From the NCBI GenBank assembly GCA_963709765.1, contig CAVPXL010000004.1:199015-263014 (forward strand): a DNA stretch of 64,000 bases, written 5' to 3'. This DNA comes from Roseitranquillus sp963709765 (GTDB taxonomy: Bacteria > Pseudomonadota > Alphaproteobacteria > Rhodobacterales > Rhodobacteraceae). Below are positions 20,167-28,146 of this stretch, piece by piece. Under the pieces are notes generated by a model. That model did not search any database and had not been told where the DNA came from. It saw nothing but the letters and a program-made list of their open reading frames with translations. Positions within the stretch are counted from its first letter, which is position 1; each line of letters starts with the position of its first letter. The translations under genes and the position numbers were made by a program.

Positions 20167-20639
20167 TCCACGAGACGGTCGAGGACTTCGTCGCGGCGCT
20201 TTTGCCGGGCCGGGCGCTGGCGGGCCTCGACTTCGGCGAACGCACCATCGGCGTGGCCGTCTCGGACACATATCGGTCGGTGGCGTCGCCGCTGGAAACG
20301 GTGAGGCGCAAGAAGTTCACGCTCGACGCGGCGCATCTCCTCAAGATCTTCGACGAACGCAGGATCGGCGGCGCGATCCTTGGCCTGCCACGCAACATGG
20401 ACGGCTCCGAGGGTCCACGCTGTCAGTCGACGCGCGCTTTCGCCCGCAACCTGTCGCGCCTGACCGACCTGCCGATCGGCTTCTGGGACGAGCGGCTTTC
20501 GACGGTCGCAGCCGAACGCGCGTTGCTCGAGGCGGACACCTCGCGCCGCCGCCGGGCCGAGGTCATCGACCACGTGGCCGCCGCGTTCATCCTGCAGGGC
20601 GCGCTGGACCGGCTGGCCCATATCGGAGGCCCGGCGTGA
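20163..20639 (+). CDS. ruvX: Holliday junction resolvase-like RuvX/YqgF
   Basis: This 158-residue RNase H-fold nuclease has the first Asp in AGLDFGERTIGVAVSD, the strand GAILGLPRNMDGSEG, the segment IGFWDERLSTVAAERALLEA and the last Asp in RAEVIDHVAAAFILQGAL. YqgF proteins process 16S rRNA ends and may resolve Holliday junctions. It overlaps ccmI upstream and the DUF1289 gene downstream (GTGA). Confidence 0.9.
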   Translation: MIHETVEDFVAALLPGRALAGLDFGERTIGVAVSDTYRSVASPLETVRRKKFTLDAAHLLKIFDERRIGGAILGLPRNMDGSEGPRCQSTRAFARNLSRLTDLPIGFWDERLSTVAAERALLEADTSRRRRAEVIDHVAAAFILQGALDRLAHIGGPA

Positions 20640-20855
20640 GCGGGACGAAGATCGAACTCGCCCTGCATCGACATTTGCGTCGTTCACCGCATCGAGGGGA
20701 TCTGCATCGGGTGCCTGCGCACGCCCGACGAGATCGCCGCGTGGAGCACGATGACCCGCGCCCAGCGCGACGCGGTGATGTCCGAGCTCCCGGCGCGCGC
20801 GCCGCGGCTCAGGATCCGCCGCGGCGGTCGCGCTGCCCGCTTCACGAACGGCTGA
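20636..20855 (+). CDS. DUF1289 protein, frameshifted near its start
   Basis: The predicted product of about 73 residues contains the DUF1289 core SPCIDICVVHRIEGICIGCL with four Cys arranged as a probable metal or cluster site, followed by RTPDEIAAWSTMTRAQRDAV. The GTG at 20636 overlaps the ruvX stop but is in another frame from the core. One extra C near 20659 would join VSGTKIE to SPCIDIC. No start codon exists in the core's own frame after the preceding stop, so an indel is needed. Function is unknown. Confidence 0.78.
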
Positions 20856-20880
20856 ATCCCGGTCGCGCCAGCGCGGGGCT

Positions 20881-21891
20881 TCAGACTGCGAGGGCGTTCG
20901 CATCCCGGACCTGCTCCATCGCCCCGATCAACGTCTGCGGCCCGGCAGACGGCTGCTGCGCCGCCTCGGACAGCGCCCGGCGCCACGACCGCGCCCCGGG
21001 TCGGCCAGCGAAAAGCCCCATCATGTGGCGACTGATGTCATGCAGGCGGCCGCCTTCGGACAGATGGCGCTCGGTGTAGGGGATCATCGCCTCGACCACC
21101 TCGAACGGCGTCTGCGCGGGCTGCGGCGCACCAAAGATCCGCGCATCGACGCGGGCCAGAACGTCCCACGGCGCATGATATGCGGCGCGCCCGATCATCA
21201 CACCGCCGAGACCCTGCGCCAGCAGGCCTTCAGCCTGATCGAGCGAGGTGACCCCACCGTTGAGCGCGATCGACAGATCGGGGAATTCCTCAGCCATGTG
21301 CACGACCAGCGGATGATCGAGGGGCGGAATATCCCGGTTCTCCTTCGGCGAGAGGCCCTGAAGCCACGCCTTGCGGGCATGGACGGCAACGCGCCTGACG
21401 CCCGCGTCCCGCATCCGGTCCAGGAACTCGGGCAGCACTCTCTGAGGCACCTGGTCGTCCACGCCGATCCGGCACTTGACGGTCACCTCGACGGACGACG
21501 CCGCGATCATCGCCGTCACGCACTCGGCGACAAGCCCGGGCCGCGTCATCAGCACCGCGCCGAAACAGCCCGACTGGACCCGGTCCGAGGGACAGCCAAC
21601 GTTGAGGTTGATCTCGTCGAAGCCCTCCCCTGCGCCGATGCGTGCAGCTTCGGCGAGTTCGCCAGGTTCCGAACCGCCCAGTTGCAGCGCGACCGGGTGC
21701 TCCTGGGCGTCATGGCGCAACAGGTGGCGCGCATCGCCGCGCACCAATGCCGCCGAGGTGACCATCTCGGTATAGAGCAACGCCCGACGCGACAGGATCC
21801 GGTGCAGGAACCGGCAATGTCGATCGGTCCAGTCCATCATCGGCGCGACGGAGAGGCGGCTTGCGCTGACCGGATCGGAAAGGTTAGCCAT
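20881..21891 (-). CDS. dusA: tRNA-dihydrouridine synthase A
   Basis: This 336-residue FMN enzyme reduces U20/U20a in tRNA. It has the N-terminal LSVAPMMDWTDRHCRFLHR, the conserved NLNVGCPSDRVQSGCFGAVL with the catalytic Cys, the FMN-phosphate site VAVHARKAWLQGLSPKENR and GGVMIGRAAYHAPW. Length is normal for DusA. It converges on the DUF1289 gene. Just upstream of its 5' end is a divergent integrase remnant, of interest because dusA is a known integration site. Confidence 0.95.
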   Translation of the reverse strand: MANLSDPVSASRLSVAPMMDWTDRHCRFLHRILSRRALLYTEMVTSAALVRGDARHLLRHDAQEHPVALQLGGSEPGELAEAARIGAGEGFDEINLNVGCPSDRVQSGCFGAVLMTRPGLVAECVTAMIAASSVEVTVKCRIGVDDQVPQRVLPEFLDRMRDAGVRRVAVHARKAWLQGLSPKENRDIPPLDHPLVVHMAEEFPDLSIALNGGVTSLDQAEGLLAQGLGGVMIGRAAYHAPWDVLARVDARIFGAPQPAQTPFEVVEAMIPYTERHLSEGGRLHDISRHMMGLFAGRPGARSWRRALSEAAQQPSAGPQTLIGAMEQVRDANALAV

Positions 21892-21981
21892 GACAACGCC
21901 GTACCTAGGATTTCTCCGCGGGGATCAAGAGCCATCCGCCGCCGAATCTGTGCCGCAGCTGTGCCGCGCGGGGAGGCTCTG

Positions 21982-22143
21982 ATGGCCTCTATCACGCCCC
22001 GACGCAATGCCGCTGGCCGCATCACCTCGTGGCGCGCCCAGGTCCAACGCCCGGCCATCCGCCACGCAAGCGCCCCGACGCGCAAGAAGGCGCACGCCAT
22101 CGCCCGCCGCCTCGAGTGCGAGGTCGAGCTCGACGGCCCCACC
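21982..22143 (+). pseudogene. Tyrosine integrase N-terminal remnant
   Basis: About 54 residues, MASITPRRNAAGRITSWRAQ then QRPAIRHASAPTRKKAHAIA and RRLECEVEL, match the arm-type DNA-binding start of phage and island integrases. A GGGAGG ribosome site precedes the ATG. After residue ~54 the similarity ends; the catalytic Arg-His-Arg-Tyr domain is absent. It diverges from dusA with 90 bases between the starts. Confidence 0.6.
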
Positions 22144-22880
22144 GCGACACGCGAGACGGTCGGTTGGCGAGCTCATGGTCATGGATATCCCGAGCTTCGC
22201 CCGGACGCGCCACAGGAACGGCCGCGGGCGCTGTCTGTCGCCGGCAACGATCGCAAACGCCCCGGCTGCCTGCGGGGACCTGCTCGACTTCGGGGTCAAT
22301 GAAGAATGAAGAAGGAACGGCTCCCCGGCTGGCAACCCGACGCGCGGTGCGCAAGGCCCGGCTCCTCGTCAAGGCACGCACGGTATCGCGCCTGCCTTCG
22401 GGCGGCAAGTTTGTGGCGAGCCTCGGCTCAGCCACCGCCGAGAATTGCATCATGCTGATCTCACCGCGCTGGCGGGGATCATCGTGCGGAACTCGATCCT
22501 GCTGACCGCCCTCGCCGCGATGATCGACGCCGCGGTGATCCACGTCGACCCGGCCTTCCAAAACCTCACATCTCGCTCCGGCCTTCTCTCCTCAAAGCCC
22601 TGACGATCCTCGTCATTCCGGCGATCTGCCGCATCTTCAAGAGATCAGCGGGAACAATGTCATGCAACGGGCAATTCCGGGGCGGACGCCTTGAGCGCTC
22701 GGAAGACAATGCAGGCTCGCGGCAAGACCGGGCGGGAGATTCCTGAGCGACAGCGCGTGAGAAGTCCCCTATTTCCGGAGATCAGAAGCGTGCTCATCCG
22801 CGAGCGGATGCAACGACCCGCTCCAAGGCAAGCACGCAAGGCACAGAAGTAGCAAAATCGGTAGAAATGGAGACCACGAC
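22144..22880. other. Degenerate stretch with an RND fragment
   Basis: No intact gene is seen between the integrase remnant and the cupin gene. Short open frames are Arg-rich and unlike the neighbours. An RND permease remnant at 22463-22603 is listed separately. Confidence 0.5.
22463..22603 (+). pseudogene. RND permease fragment
   Basis: A 46-codon piece reads TALAGIIVRNSILLTALAAM and ends in a stop at 22603. The first half matches the conserved transmembrane segment of AcrB-type permeases (LAGIIVRNSILLVDF in homologues). The following bases in another frame read LKALTILVIPAICRIF, like the last RND helix. The rest of the gene is missing. Confidence 0.5.
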
Positions 22881-23255
22881 ATGGCCGAAACCCAGGAGCT
22901 CACGCTGCCCGTCGTCGAACTGGCCCGCCGGAACGGCGAGTTCCGCAATGTCATCTGGACCGGCGAGAAGACGCAACTCGTGCTCATGGCAATCCCCGAA
23001 GGTGGGGAGATCGGCGGCGAGGTGCACGAGGGGCACGACCAGCTGCTCTACTTCGTCGCGGGCAAGGGCGTGGCGAAGATCGGGGACGTCGAGACGGAGG
23101 TCGCCGACGGTGACGTGAGCATCGTGCCCTCGGGCACCTTCCACAACTTCCGCAACACCGGGCCGGGCATGCTGAAGCTCTTTACCACCTACAGCCCGCC
23201 CGAGCACGCGCCGGGCACCGAGCATGTCACCAAGAACGAAGCCGACACGGAATAG
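22881..23255 (+). CDS. Cupin-domain protein
   Basis: This 124-residue single-domain cupin resembles the mannose-6-phosphate-isomerase-like cupins. The metal-binding motif 1 is GGEIGGEVHEGHDQLLYFVA with two His and a Glu, and motif 2 is DGDVSIVPSGTFHNFRNTG. Substrate is unknown. GGAGACCACG precedes the ATG. The next gene starts within or just after its end, so the two are probably one operon. Confidence 0.88.
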   Translation: MAETQELTLPVVELARRNGEFRNVIWTGEKTQLVLMAIPEGGEIGGEVHEGHDQLLYFVAGKGVAKIGDVETEVADGDVSIVPSGTFHNFRNTGPGMLKLFTTYSPPEHAPGTEHVTKNEADTE

Positions 23256-23259
23256 TCCC

Positions 23260-24672
23260 TTGAAGGTCGATACGATCATCGTCGGATCAGGCACCGCAGG
23301 GCTCTCGGCCCTGCGCGAGGTGCGCCGGTACACCGACGACTTCCTGCTGGTGAACGACGGTCACTGGGGCACGACCTGCGCCGCCGTTGGCTGCATGCCC
23401 TCCAAGGCGCTGATCGAGGCCGCCAACGCCTTTCACCGGCGACACACCTTCGACGCGTTCGGCATCCGCGGCGCGGCGGGATTGCGCGCCGATGTTCCTG
23501 CGGTTCTCGCGCGCGTGCGCGAAATGCGAGACAGCTTCGTCAAGGGACCGGAAGCGGTGCCCCACAAGCTGGGCAAGCGCGCCGTCTCGGGGCGCGCGCG
23601 ACTGAAGGGACCGGGTCGGATCGACGTGGATGGGGAAGAGATCGAAGCCCGGGCGATCATCCTCGCGCCCGGCAGCCGCCCGGTGGTGCCCGGGCCCTGG
23701 CGCGACTTCGGCGAACGGATCCTGACCACGGACACCCTCTTCGAGCAGACCGGCCTGCCGCGCCGGATCGCCGTGATCGGCATGGGCGCGATCGGGGTCG
23801 AGATCGCGCAGGCCCTTGCCCGGCTGGGGCTGGAAGTTGCCGGTTTCGATGCGAGAAAGGGGCTGGCCGGGATCGACGATCCGCAGGTGCTGGCGGCCTT
23901 CCGTCCGCTGATCGAGGCCGAGCTTGCACTACATCTCGGCGCCCCCGCCGCGCTGGAGGAGGCGGGCGACGCCATCCGCGTCAGCGGCGCAGGCGGCAGC
24001 TTCGAGGCCGATGTGGTGCTGGCGGCGATGGGACGGCGGCCGAATGTCGACGATCTCGGTCTGGAAACCGTCGGCGTGCCGCTCGACGACAACGGCATGC
24101 CCGGCGTCGATCCCGCGACGCTGCGCATCGGCGATCTGCCGCTGTTTCTTGCGGGTGATGCCAACGACTTCCGTCCGCTGCTGCACGAGGCGGCCGACGA
24201 GGGCCACATCGCGGGCCGCATGGCGGCGCCGGATGCCGGGCGAGCGGGGCTATGTCGGCGGACGCCGCTGTCCATCGCGTTTTCCTCCCCTCAGGTGGCG
24301 CGGGTGGGTCCCCCGCTCTCGGACCTGGAGCATGGCGGCATCACGTCGGGGAGCGCTGATTTCTCCCGACAGGCCCGGGCCCGAATGGCGGAAACCGCCG
24401 CAGGACTGCTCCGCATCCATGCCGAACCGGAAACCGGCCGGCTTCTGGCGGCCGAAATGTGCGTGCCGGAAGCCGAGCATCTGGCCCATCTTGTGGCTCT
24501 CGCCGTCGAACGGCAGATGACGGTCGCCGACATGCTCGCCATGCCGTTCTATCACCCCGTCCTGGAGGAAGGCCTGCGCAGCGCTCTCCGCGATCTTTCG
24601 AAGGCGGTCTCGGGCACGGGAGGATCGGATCTGTCCGACTGCGGGCCGATCGGTCACGACGCGCTGGATTGA
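23260..24672 (+). CDS. Dihydrolipoamide dehydrogenase-like flavoprotein
   Basis: This ~470-residue pyridine-nucleotide disulfide oxidoreductase has an N-terminal FAD fold (DTIIVGSGTAGLSALREVRR), the redox Cys pair GTTCAAVGCMPSKALIEA, an NAD(P) fold (RIAVIGMGAIGVEIAQALAR), the second FAD motif LPLFLAGDANDFRPLLHEAA and a dimer domain with the His-Glu region FYHPVLEEGL. The redox centre fits lipoamide dehydrogenase-type enzymes, but there is no 2-oxoacid dehydrogenase nearby, so the disulfide substrate is unknown. The TTG at 23260 fits homologue starts; an ATG at 23224 inside the cupin gene would add 12 residues. Confidence 0.85.
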   Translation: MKVDTIIVGSGTAGLSALREVRRYTDDFLLVNDGHWGTTCAAVGCMPSKALIEAANAFHRRHTFDAFGIRGAAGLRADVPAVLARVREMRDSFVKGPEAVPHKLGKRAVSGRARLKGPGRIDVDGEEIEARAIILAPGSRPVVPGPWRDFGERILTTDTLFEQTGLPRRIAVIGMGAIGVEIAQALARLGLEVAGFDARKGLAGIDDPQVLAAFRPLIEAELALHLGAPAALEEAGDAIRVSGAGGSFEADVVLAAMGRRPNVDDLGLETVGVPLDDNGMPGVDPATLRIGDLPLFLAGDANDFRPLLHEAADEGHIAGRMAAPDAGRAGLCRRTPLSIAFSSPQVARVGPPLSDLEHGGITSGSADFSRQARARMAETAAGLLRIHAEPETGRLLAAEMCVPEAEHLAHLVALAVERQMTVADMLAMPFYHPVLEEGLRSALRDLSKAVSGTGGSDLSDCGPIGHDALD

Positions 24673-24990
24673 GCCCCGCAAGGTTCGGTCTGGGGATGGC
24701 TCCGGAATTGCCGCCGCCACCGCTGCCACGACGCGCCTGACGCCGGAAACTGAGTTCTGACGGAAGGAAGATGTCGACCGTCTCATCGCCGAATGCGGCT
24801 GCGTCCGACGCATATCTTCTTCCCTGACTGACGACGGCCCTCTCGCTGGCTGCAATCGCTTCACGCGCACGGTTCAGGGCTATGAGCGTGGCGAAGGCCC
24901 GAAGGATCGGCAGGCGATCAATGGGCGGGGCCAACATCGCCGGACTCGCCGGGTTCGGCCTGAGAAGGGTTCTTGGCAGGAGGAAATGCC
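24673..24990. other. 318 bases without a supportable gene
   Basis: It contains only short shadow frames. A GGAGGAAA site at its right end belongs to the GAPDH relic. Confidence 0.45.
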
Positions 24991-25220
24991 ATGACGACGC
25001 GCATTGCCATCTATGGCCTTGGCCGGGTCTGCCGAACTGCCCTGAAGATCGTCGACGAGACGCCCGAGCTCGAGCTGGTGGCGGTGAACGTCATCGCGCC
25101 GCCTGACAGGCTCACCTAGCCGATCAGGCACAACTCGGTCCACGGGCGCTACGGCCCGGCCAGCAAGTGGCGCCGCGGCCGGGCAGCGGCCGTCAACTTC
25201 GTGCCGACCTCGGCCGGCAC
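24991..25220 (+). pseudogene. Glyceraldehyde-3-phosphate dehydrogenase relic
   Basis: A good ribosome site (AGGAGGAAATGCC) and ATG start a GAPDH N-terminus: MTTRIAIYGLGRVCRTALKI, then ETPELELVAVNVIAPPDRLT and an in-frame TAG at 25117. The frame goes on with HNSVHGRYG and, after an internal deletion, AAVNFVPTSAGT, which matches the segment downstream of the catalytic site in GAPDH. Most of the catalytic domain is missing. The relic ends where the P-type ATPase piece starts. Confidence 0.7.
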
Positions 25221-25622
25221 TGGTACGCGATCGGAACCTGTGGCGTCGTCATCGGGCTCTCGGCGCAGGTCGCGTTTTGGTACGCCTTCCAGCTCAACAT
25301 GAGCACCGAAGAAGCGGTGACCCTGTCGTTCCTGACCTTCGGCTTCGCCCGGCTCTGGCGCCACTTCAACATGCGCGACAGGGATGCGTCGCTGATCCGC
25401 AACGAGGCGACCACCAATCGCTACGTCTGGATCGCGCTCGTCATCGGCATCCTGTTGCTCCTCGCAGCGACGTACCTGCCGGTGCTCAGCGAAGTCCTCG
25501 GCACCGCCGCGCCGATCGCGGAAGGCTGGGCATTGATCGCGGCGGGGAGCCTTGTCCCGCCCCACGTCGGGCAGGTTGCGAAGATCAAGGCGCTGCGAAG
25601 GCTGCTTCCGGGGCTGGAGTGA
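25221..25622 (+). pseudogene. C-terminal fragment of a cation P-type ATPase
   Basis: The frame encodes the C-terminal membrane domain of a calcium-type (P2) cation ATPase: GVVIGLSAQVAFWYAFQLNM, then VTLSFLTFGFARLWRHFNMR with the typical FARLWHxFNMRD motif, RNEATTNRYVWIALVIGILL and a last helix ending at KALRRLLPGLE. The P-domain, ATP site and N-terminal helices are absent. It is joined directly to the GAPDH relic, so it can only be expressed as a nonsense fusion. Confidence 0.75.
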
Positions 25623-25650
25623 AGCCGCGGCCGGATCCGCAGCCGCGGCG

Positions 25651-28146
25651 TTACGCAATCTTGTCGTCGGACTCCTGAGATGCGCGCTCGTCGCGCGCCC
25701 GCTCCTGCTCGCGGGCGCGCTGCGGTCGGTCGGGCTTGATCTCCGGGATCAGCTTGAAGACATGCGTCTGGCCCGGGCTGATCTCCCGGCTCTGCCCGCG
25801 ATAGGCGACGGCGATCGGACTTGCCGTGACCATCCGGCTGGAGACCCGGAGTTCGTCCTGAGTGATCCGCAGGTCGAGGATCTGCCGCCGGTAGCGCAGA
25901 CTGGCCTCGAGTGCAGTGACTTCCTCCGGCAGGCGCGGATTGAGAATCAGCGCCCCGGGCCTCAGCTCGACCCCCGTATAGCAGCGCTGCAACAGATCGA
26001 CGGTGCCGGCCATGGCCCCGAGATGGATGCCCTCGGGCGTGGTGCCGCCCTGGATGTCGGAGATGTCGCTGTCCAGCGCCTTGAGCGCCAGCTGCCAGGA
26101 GCGCTGCCGGTCTGCCCGCGCCAGAACCCAGGCATGCGCGACCCAGCTCAGCGTCGAGCCGTGCGAGGTTCGCTGCATGTAATACTGGATGTTGCGGAAG
26201 ATCATGTCGGGCTCGAAAGGATAGCCGAGGCGGCCGAAGATGCGCTCGATCTCCTCGCGGCTGAAGAGATAGAAGAGCATCAGCACGTCGGCCTGCTTGG
26301 AGACCTTGTAGTCGTTCGGGTCGTCGCCCTCGGCCTCGAGAATGCGGTCGAGCCGTTGCAGATCGTCGTACCTTTCGCGCAGGCCCTCCCAGTCGAGCTC
26401 CTCGAGCTTCCCGTAGCCCTCGAACTGGCTGATGATGCCTTCGTCGTGGAAGGGCACGAACAGGTGCGAGCCGATGTCCTCCCAGCCGGAGAGCTCGTCT
26501 TCCCGCAGGTCGAGCCGTTCACAAAGCTGGCGGCGCTCGTCGAGCGGGATCAGGTCGAGCACATCGAAGACCCTTTCCAGCAGCCAGGAGACCATGATGT
26601 TGGTGTAGGCGTTGTTGTCGAGCCCGCCCTCGGTGCTCGGATCGGCGCCGGGATACGCGGTGTGAAACTCGTCGGGGCCCATGACGCCGCGGATGCCGTA
26701 GCGCCCGTCGGGGCGCTTCTCGGCCAGGCTCGCCCAGAACCGCGCGATCTCGATGAACATTTCGGCGCCGTAGTCGCGCAGGAAGTTCCGGTCGTCCGTG
26801 GCCTGAACGTATTCCCAGATATTGTAGGCAATGGCGGCGCCGATATGGCGCTGGCGCCAGGAGTTGTCGGGGATCCAGCGTCCGGACCTGGGGTTGAGGT
26901 GGATCCGCTGGCTCTCTTCCCGCCCGTTCGAGCCACTCTGCCAAGGAAACATCGCGCCCTCGAACCCGGCCTCGCGCGCCGCCCGCCGCGCCTCGTCGAG
27001 CCGCCGATAGCGATAGCGCAGCAGCGCCCGCGTCAGCACCGGCATCCGGAGCGTGAGGTAAGGGAAGATGAAGAGCTCGTCCCACATGATGTGGCCGCGA
27101 TAGGCCTCGCCGTGCCAGCCGCGGGGCGGCACGCCGACGTCGCGGTCGACCGAGTGCGCCGAAGAGGTCTGGAGCAGGTGGAAGATGTGCAGCCGCAGCT
27201 TGAGCTGGGCCGCCTCGTTCGTCCTGCTCTCCACGCGGATGTCGAACCGCTCCCAGAGATGCGCCCAGGCCTGGATGTGCTGCTCTTCGAGCTCGCCGTG
27301 ATGGCGCGCATGCCGCACATGGTTCACGGCTTCGAGCAGGGGCTCGCTGATGGCGTGATCCTGCGAGTTGAAGTAGGCGGCGATCTTCTCGACCCGGACC
27401 GGCTGCCCCTCCTTCGCCTCGAGATCGAACTCCTGGATAGCGAGATCGGCCAGGGCGTCCGTCCGCGACGCCAGGATGTGCCCGCCGTCGATCATCACAT
27501 CGGTGCGGGCGGCCAGCGCAACCTCGCGCCGGGCCTGGACGAACCGCGCCCGGACCGCCACGATGCCGCCGTCCTTCAACGATGTGTCGAGGATCTCGAG
27601 GTGGCGTCCCTCGAGGGCGCGATAACGTTTGACGCCCCGGTTCACCACACTCGCGTCGAGCGCGGACCGCACCTTCATCTGCCCGGACCAGTTCTCCGGA
27701 ACAAGGGTGACCGCAAGCACCGCGAAGTGCGGATCGTGCATCGAGACGAACCGGCGCTCGTCCCAGCGCGTGACCCGCCCGGCCTCGTCCTGAAAGCGCA
27801 GGCTCCTGGAGAGCACACCTGTCTTGAGGTCCAGCTCCTGACGGTAGTCGAGATAGTCCACTGCATCGGGCCGCAGCCAGTCGCCGCCGTCGAGCCCGAG
27901 GGCCAGCGGCAGCCAGTTCGGGAGGTTGACGAGGTCCTCGTTCTCGATCTCCTGGCCGGAAACCCTGGAGGTCATACGGTTGTAGCCGCCGGCGAGATAG
28001 GTGCCCGGATAGTGCACGTCGTCCGCCACGGCGTCGGAAGCCGCAGCTCGCGAGACGATGTAGCCGTTGCCGAGCGCGCAGAGCGTCTCGCGCAGGCCCT
28101 CCTCTTCGGGTCGGTAACCTTTGTAGGTCAGCCGCCAGTCGCTCAT
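25651..28146 (-). CDS. Glycoside hydrolase family 65 disaccharide phosphorylase
   Basis: This 831-residue GH65 enzyme splits an alpha-glucoside such as trehalose, kojibiose or nigerose with phosphate to give glucose and beta-glucose 1-phosphate. It has the N-terminal beta domain (ETLCALGNGYIVSRAAASDA), the (alpha/alpha)6 barrel with WHGEAYRGHIMWDELFIFPY, the general-acid segment GVMGPDEFHTAYPGADPS and DNNAYTNIMVSWLLERVF, and the phosphate-loop region QRTSHGSTLSWVAHAWVLAR. Exact sugar specificity cannot be read. The ATG overlaps the stop of the upstream phosphatase/mutase fusion (ATGA), and that partner supplies the enzyme needed for beta-glucose 1-phosphate. This supports phosphorylase over hydrolase activity. 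Confidence 0.9.
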   Translation of the reverse strand: MSDWRLTYKGYRPEEEGLRETLCALGNGYIVSRAAASDAVADDVHYPGTYLAGGYNRMTSRVSGQEIENEDLVNLPNWLPLALGLDGGDWLRPDAVDYLDYRQELDLKTGVLSRSLRFQDEAGRVTRWDERRFVSMHDPHFAVLAVTLVPENWSGQMKVRSALDASVVNRGVKRYRALEGRHLEILDTSLKDGGIVAVRARFVQARREVALAARTDVMIDGGHILASRTDALADLAIQEFDLEAKEGQPVRVEKIAAYFNSQDHAISEPLLEAVNHVRHARHHGELEEQHIQAWAHLWERFDIRVESRTNEAAQLKLRLHIFHLLQTSSAHSVDRDVGVPPRGWHGEAYRGHIMWDELFIFPYLTLRMPVLTRALLRYRYRRLDEARRAAREAGFEGAMFPWQSGSNGREESQRIHLNPRSGRWIPDNSWRQRHIGAAIAYNIWEYVQATDDRNFLRDYGAEMFIEIARFWASLAEKRPDGRYGIRGVMGPDEFHTAYPGADPSTEGGLDNNAYTNIMVSWLLERVFDVLDLIPLDERRQLCERLDLREDELSGWEDIGSHLFVPFHDEGIISQFEGYGKLEELDWEGLRERYDDLQRLDRILEAEGDDPNDYKVSKQADVLMLFYLFSREEIERIFGRLGYPFEPDMIFRNIQYYMQRTSHGSTLSWVAHAWVLARADRQRSWQLALKALDSDISDIQGGTTPEGIHLGAMAGTVDLLQRCYTGVELRPGALILNPRLPEEVTALEASLRYRRQILDLRITQDELRVSSRMVTASPIAVAYRGQSREISPGQTHVFKLIPEIKPDRPQRAREQERARDERASQESDDKIA

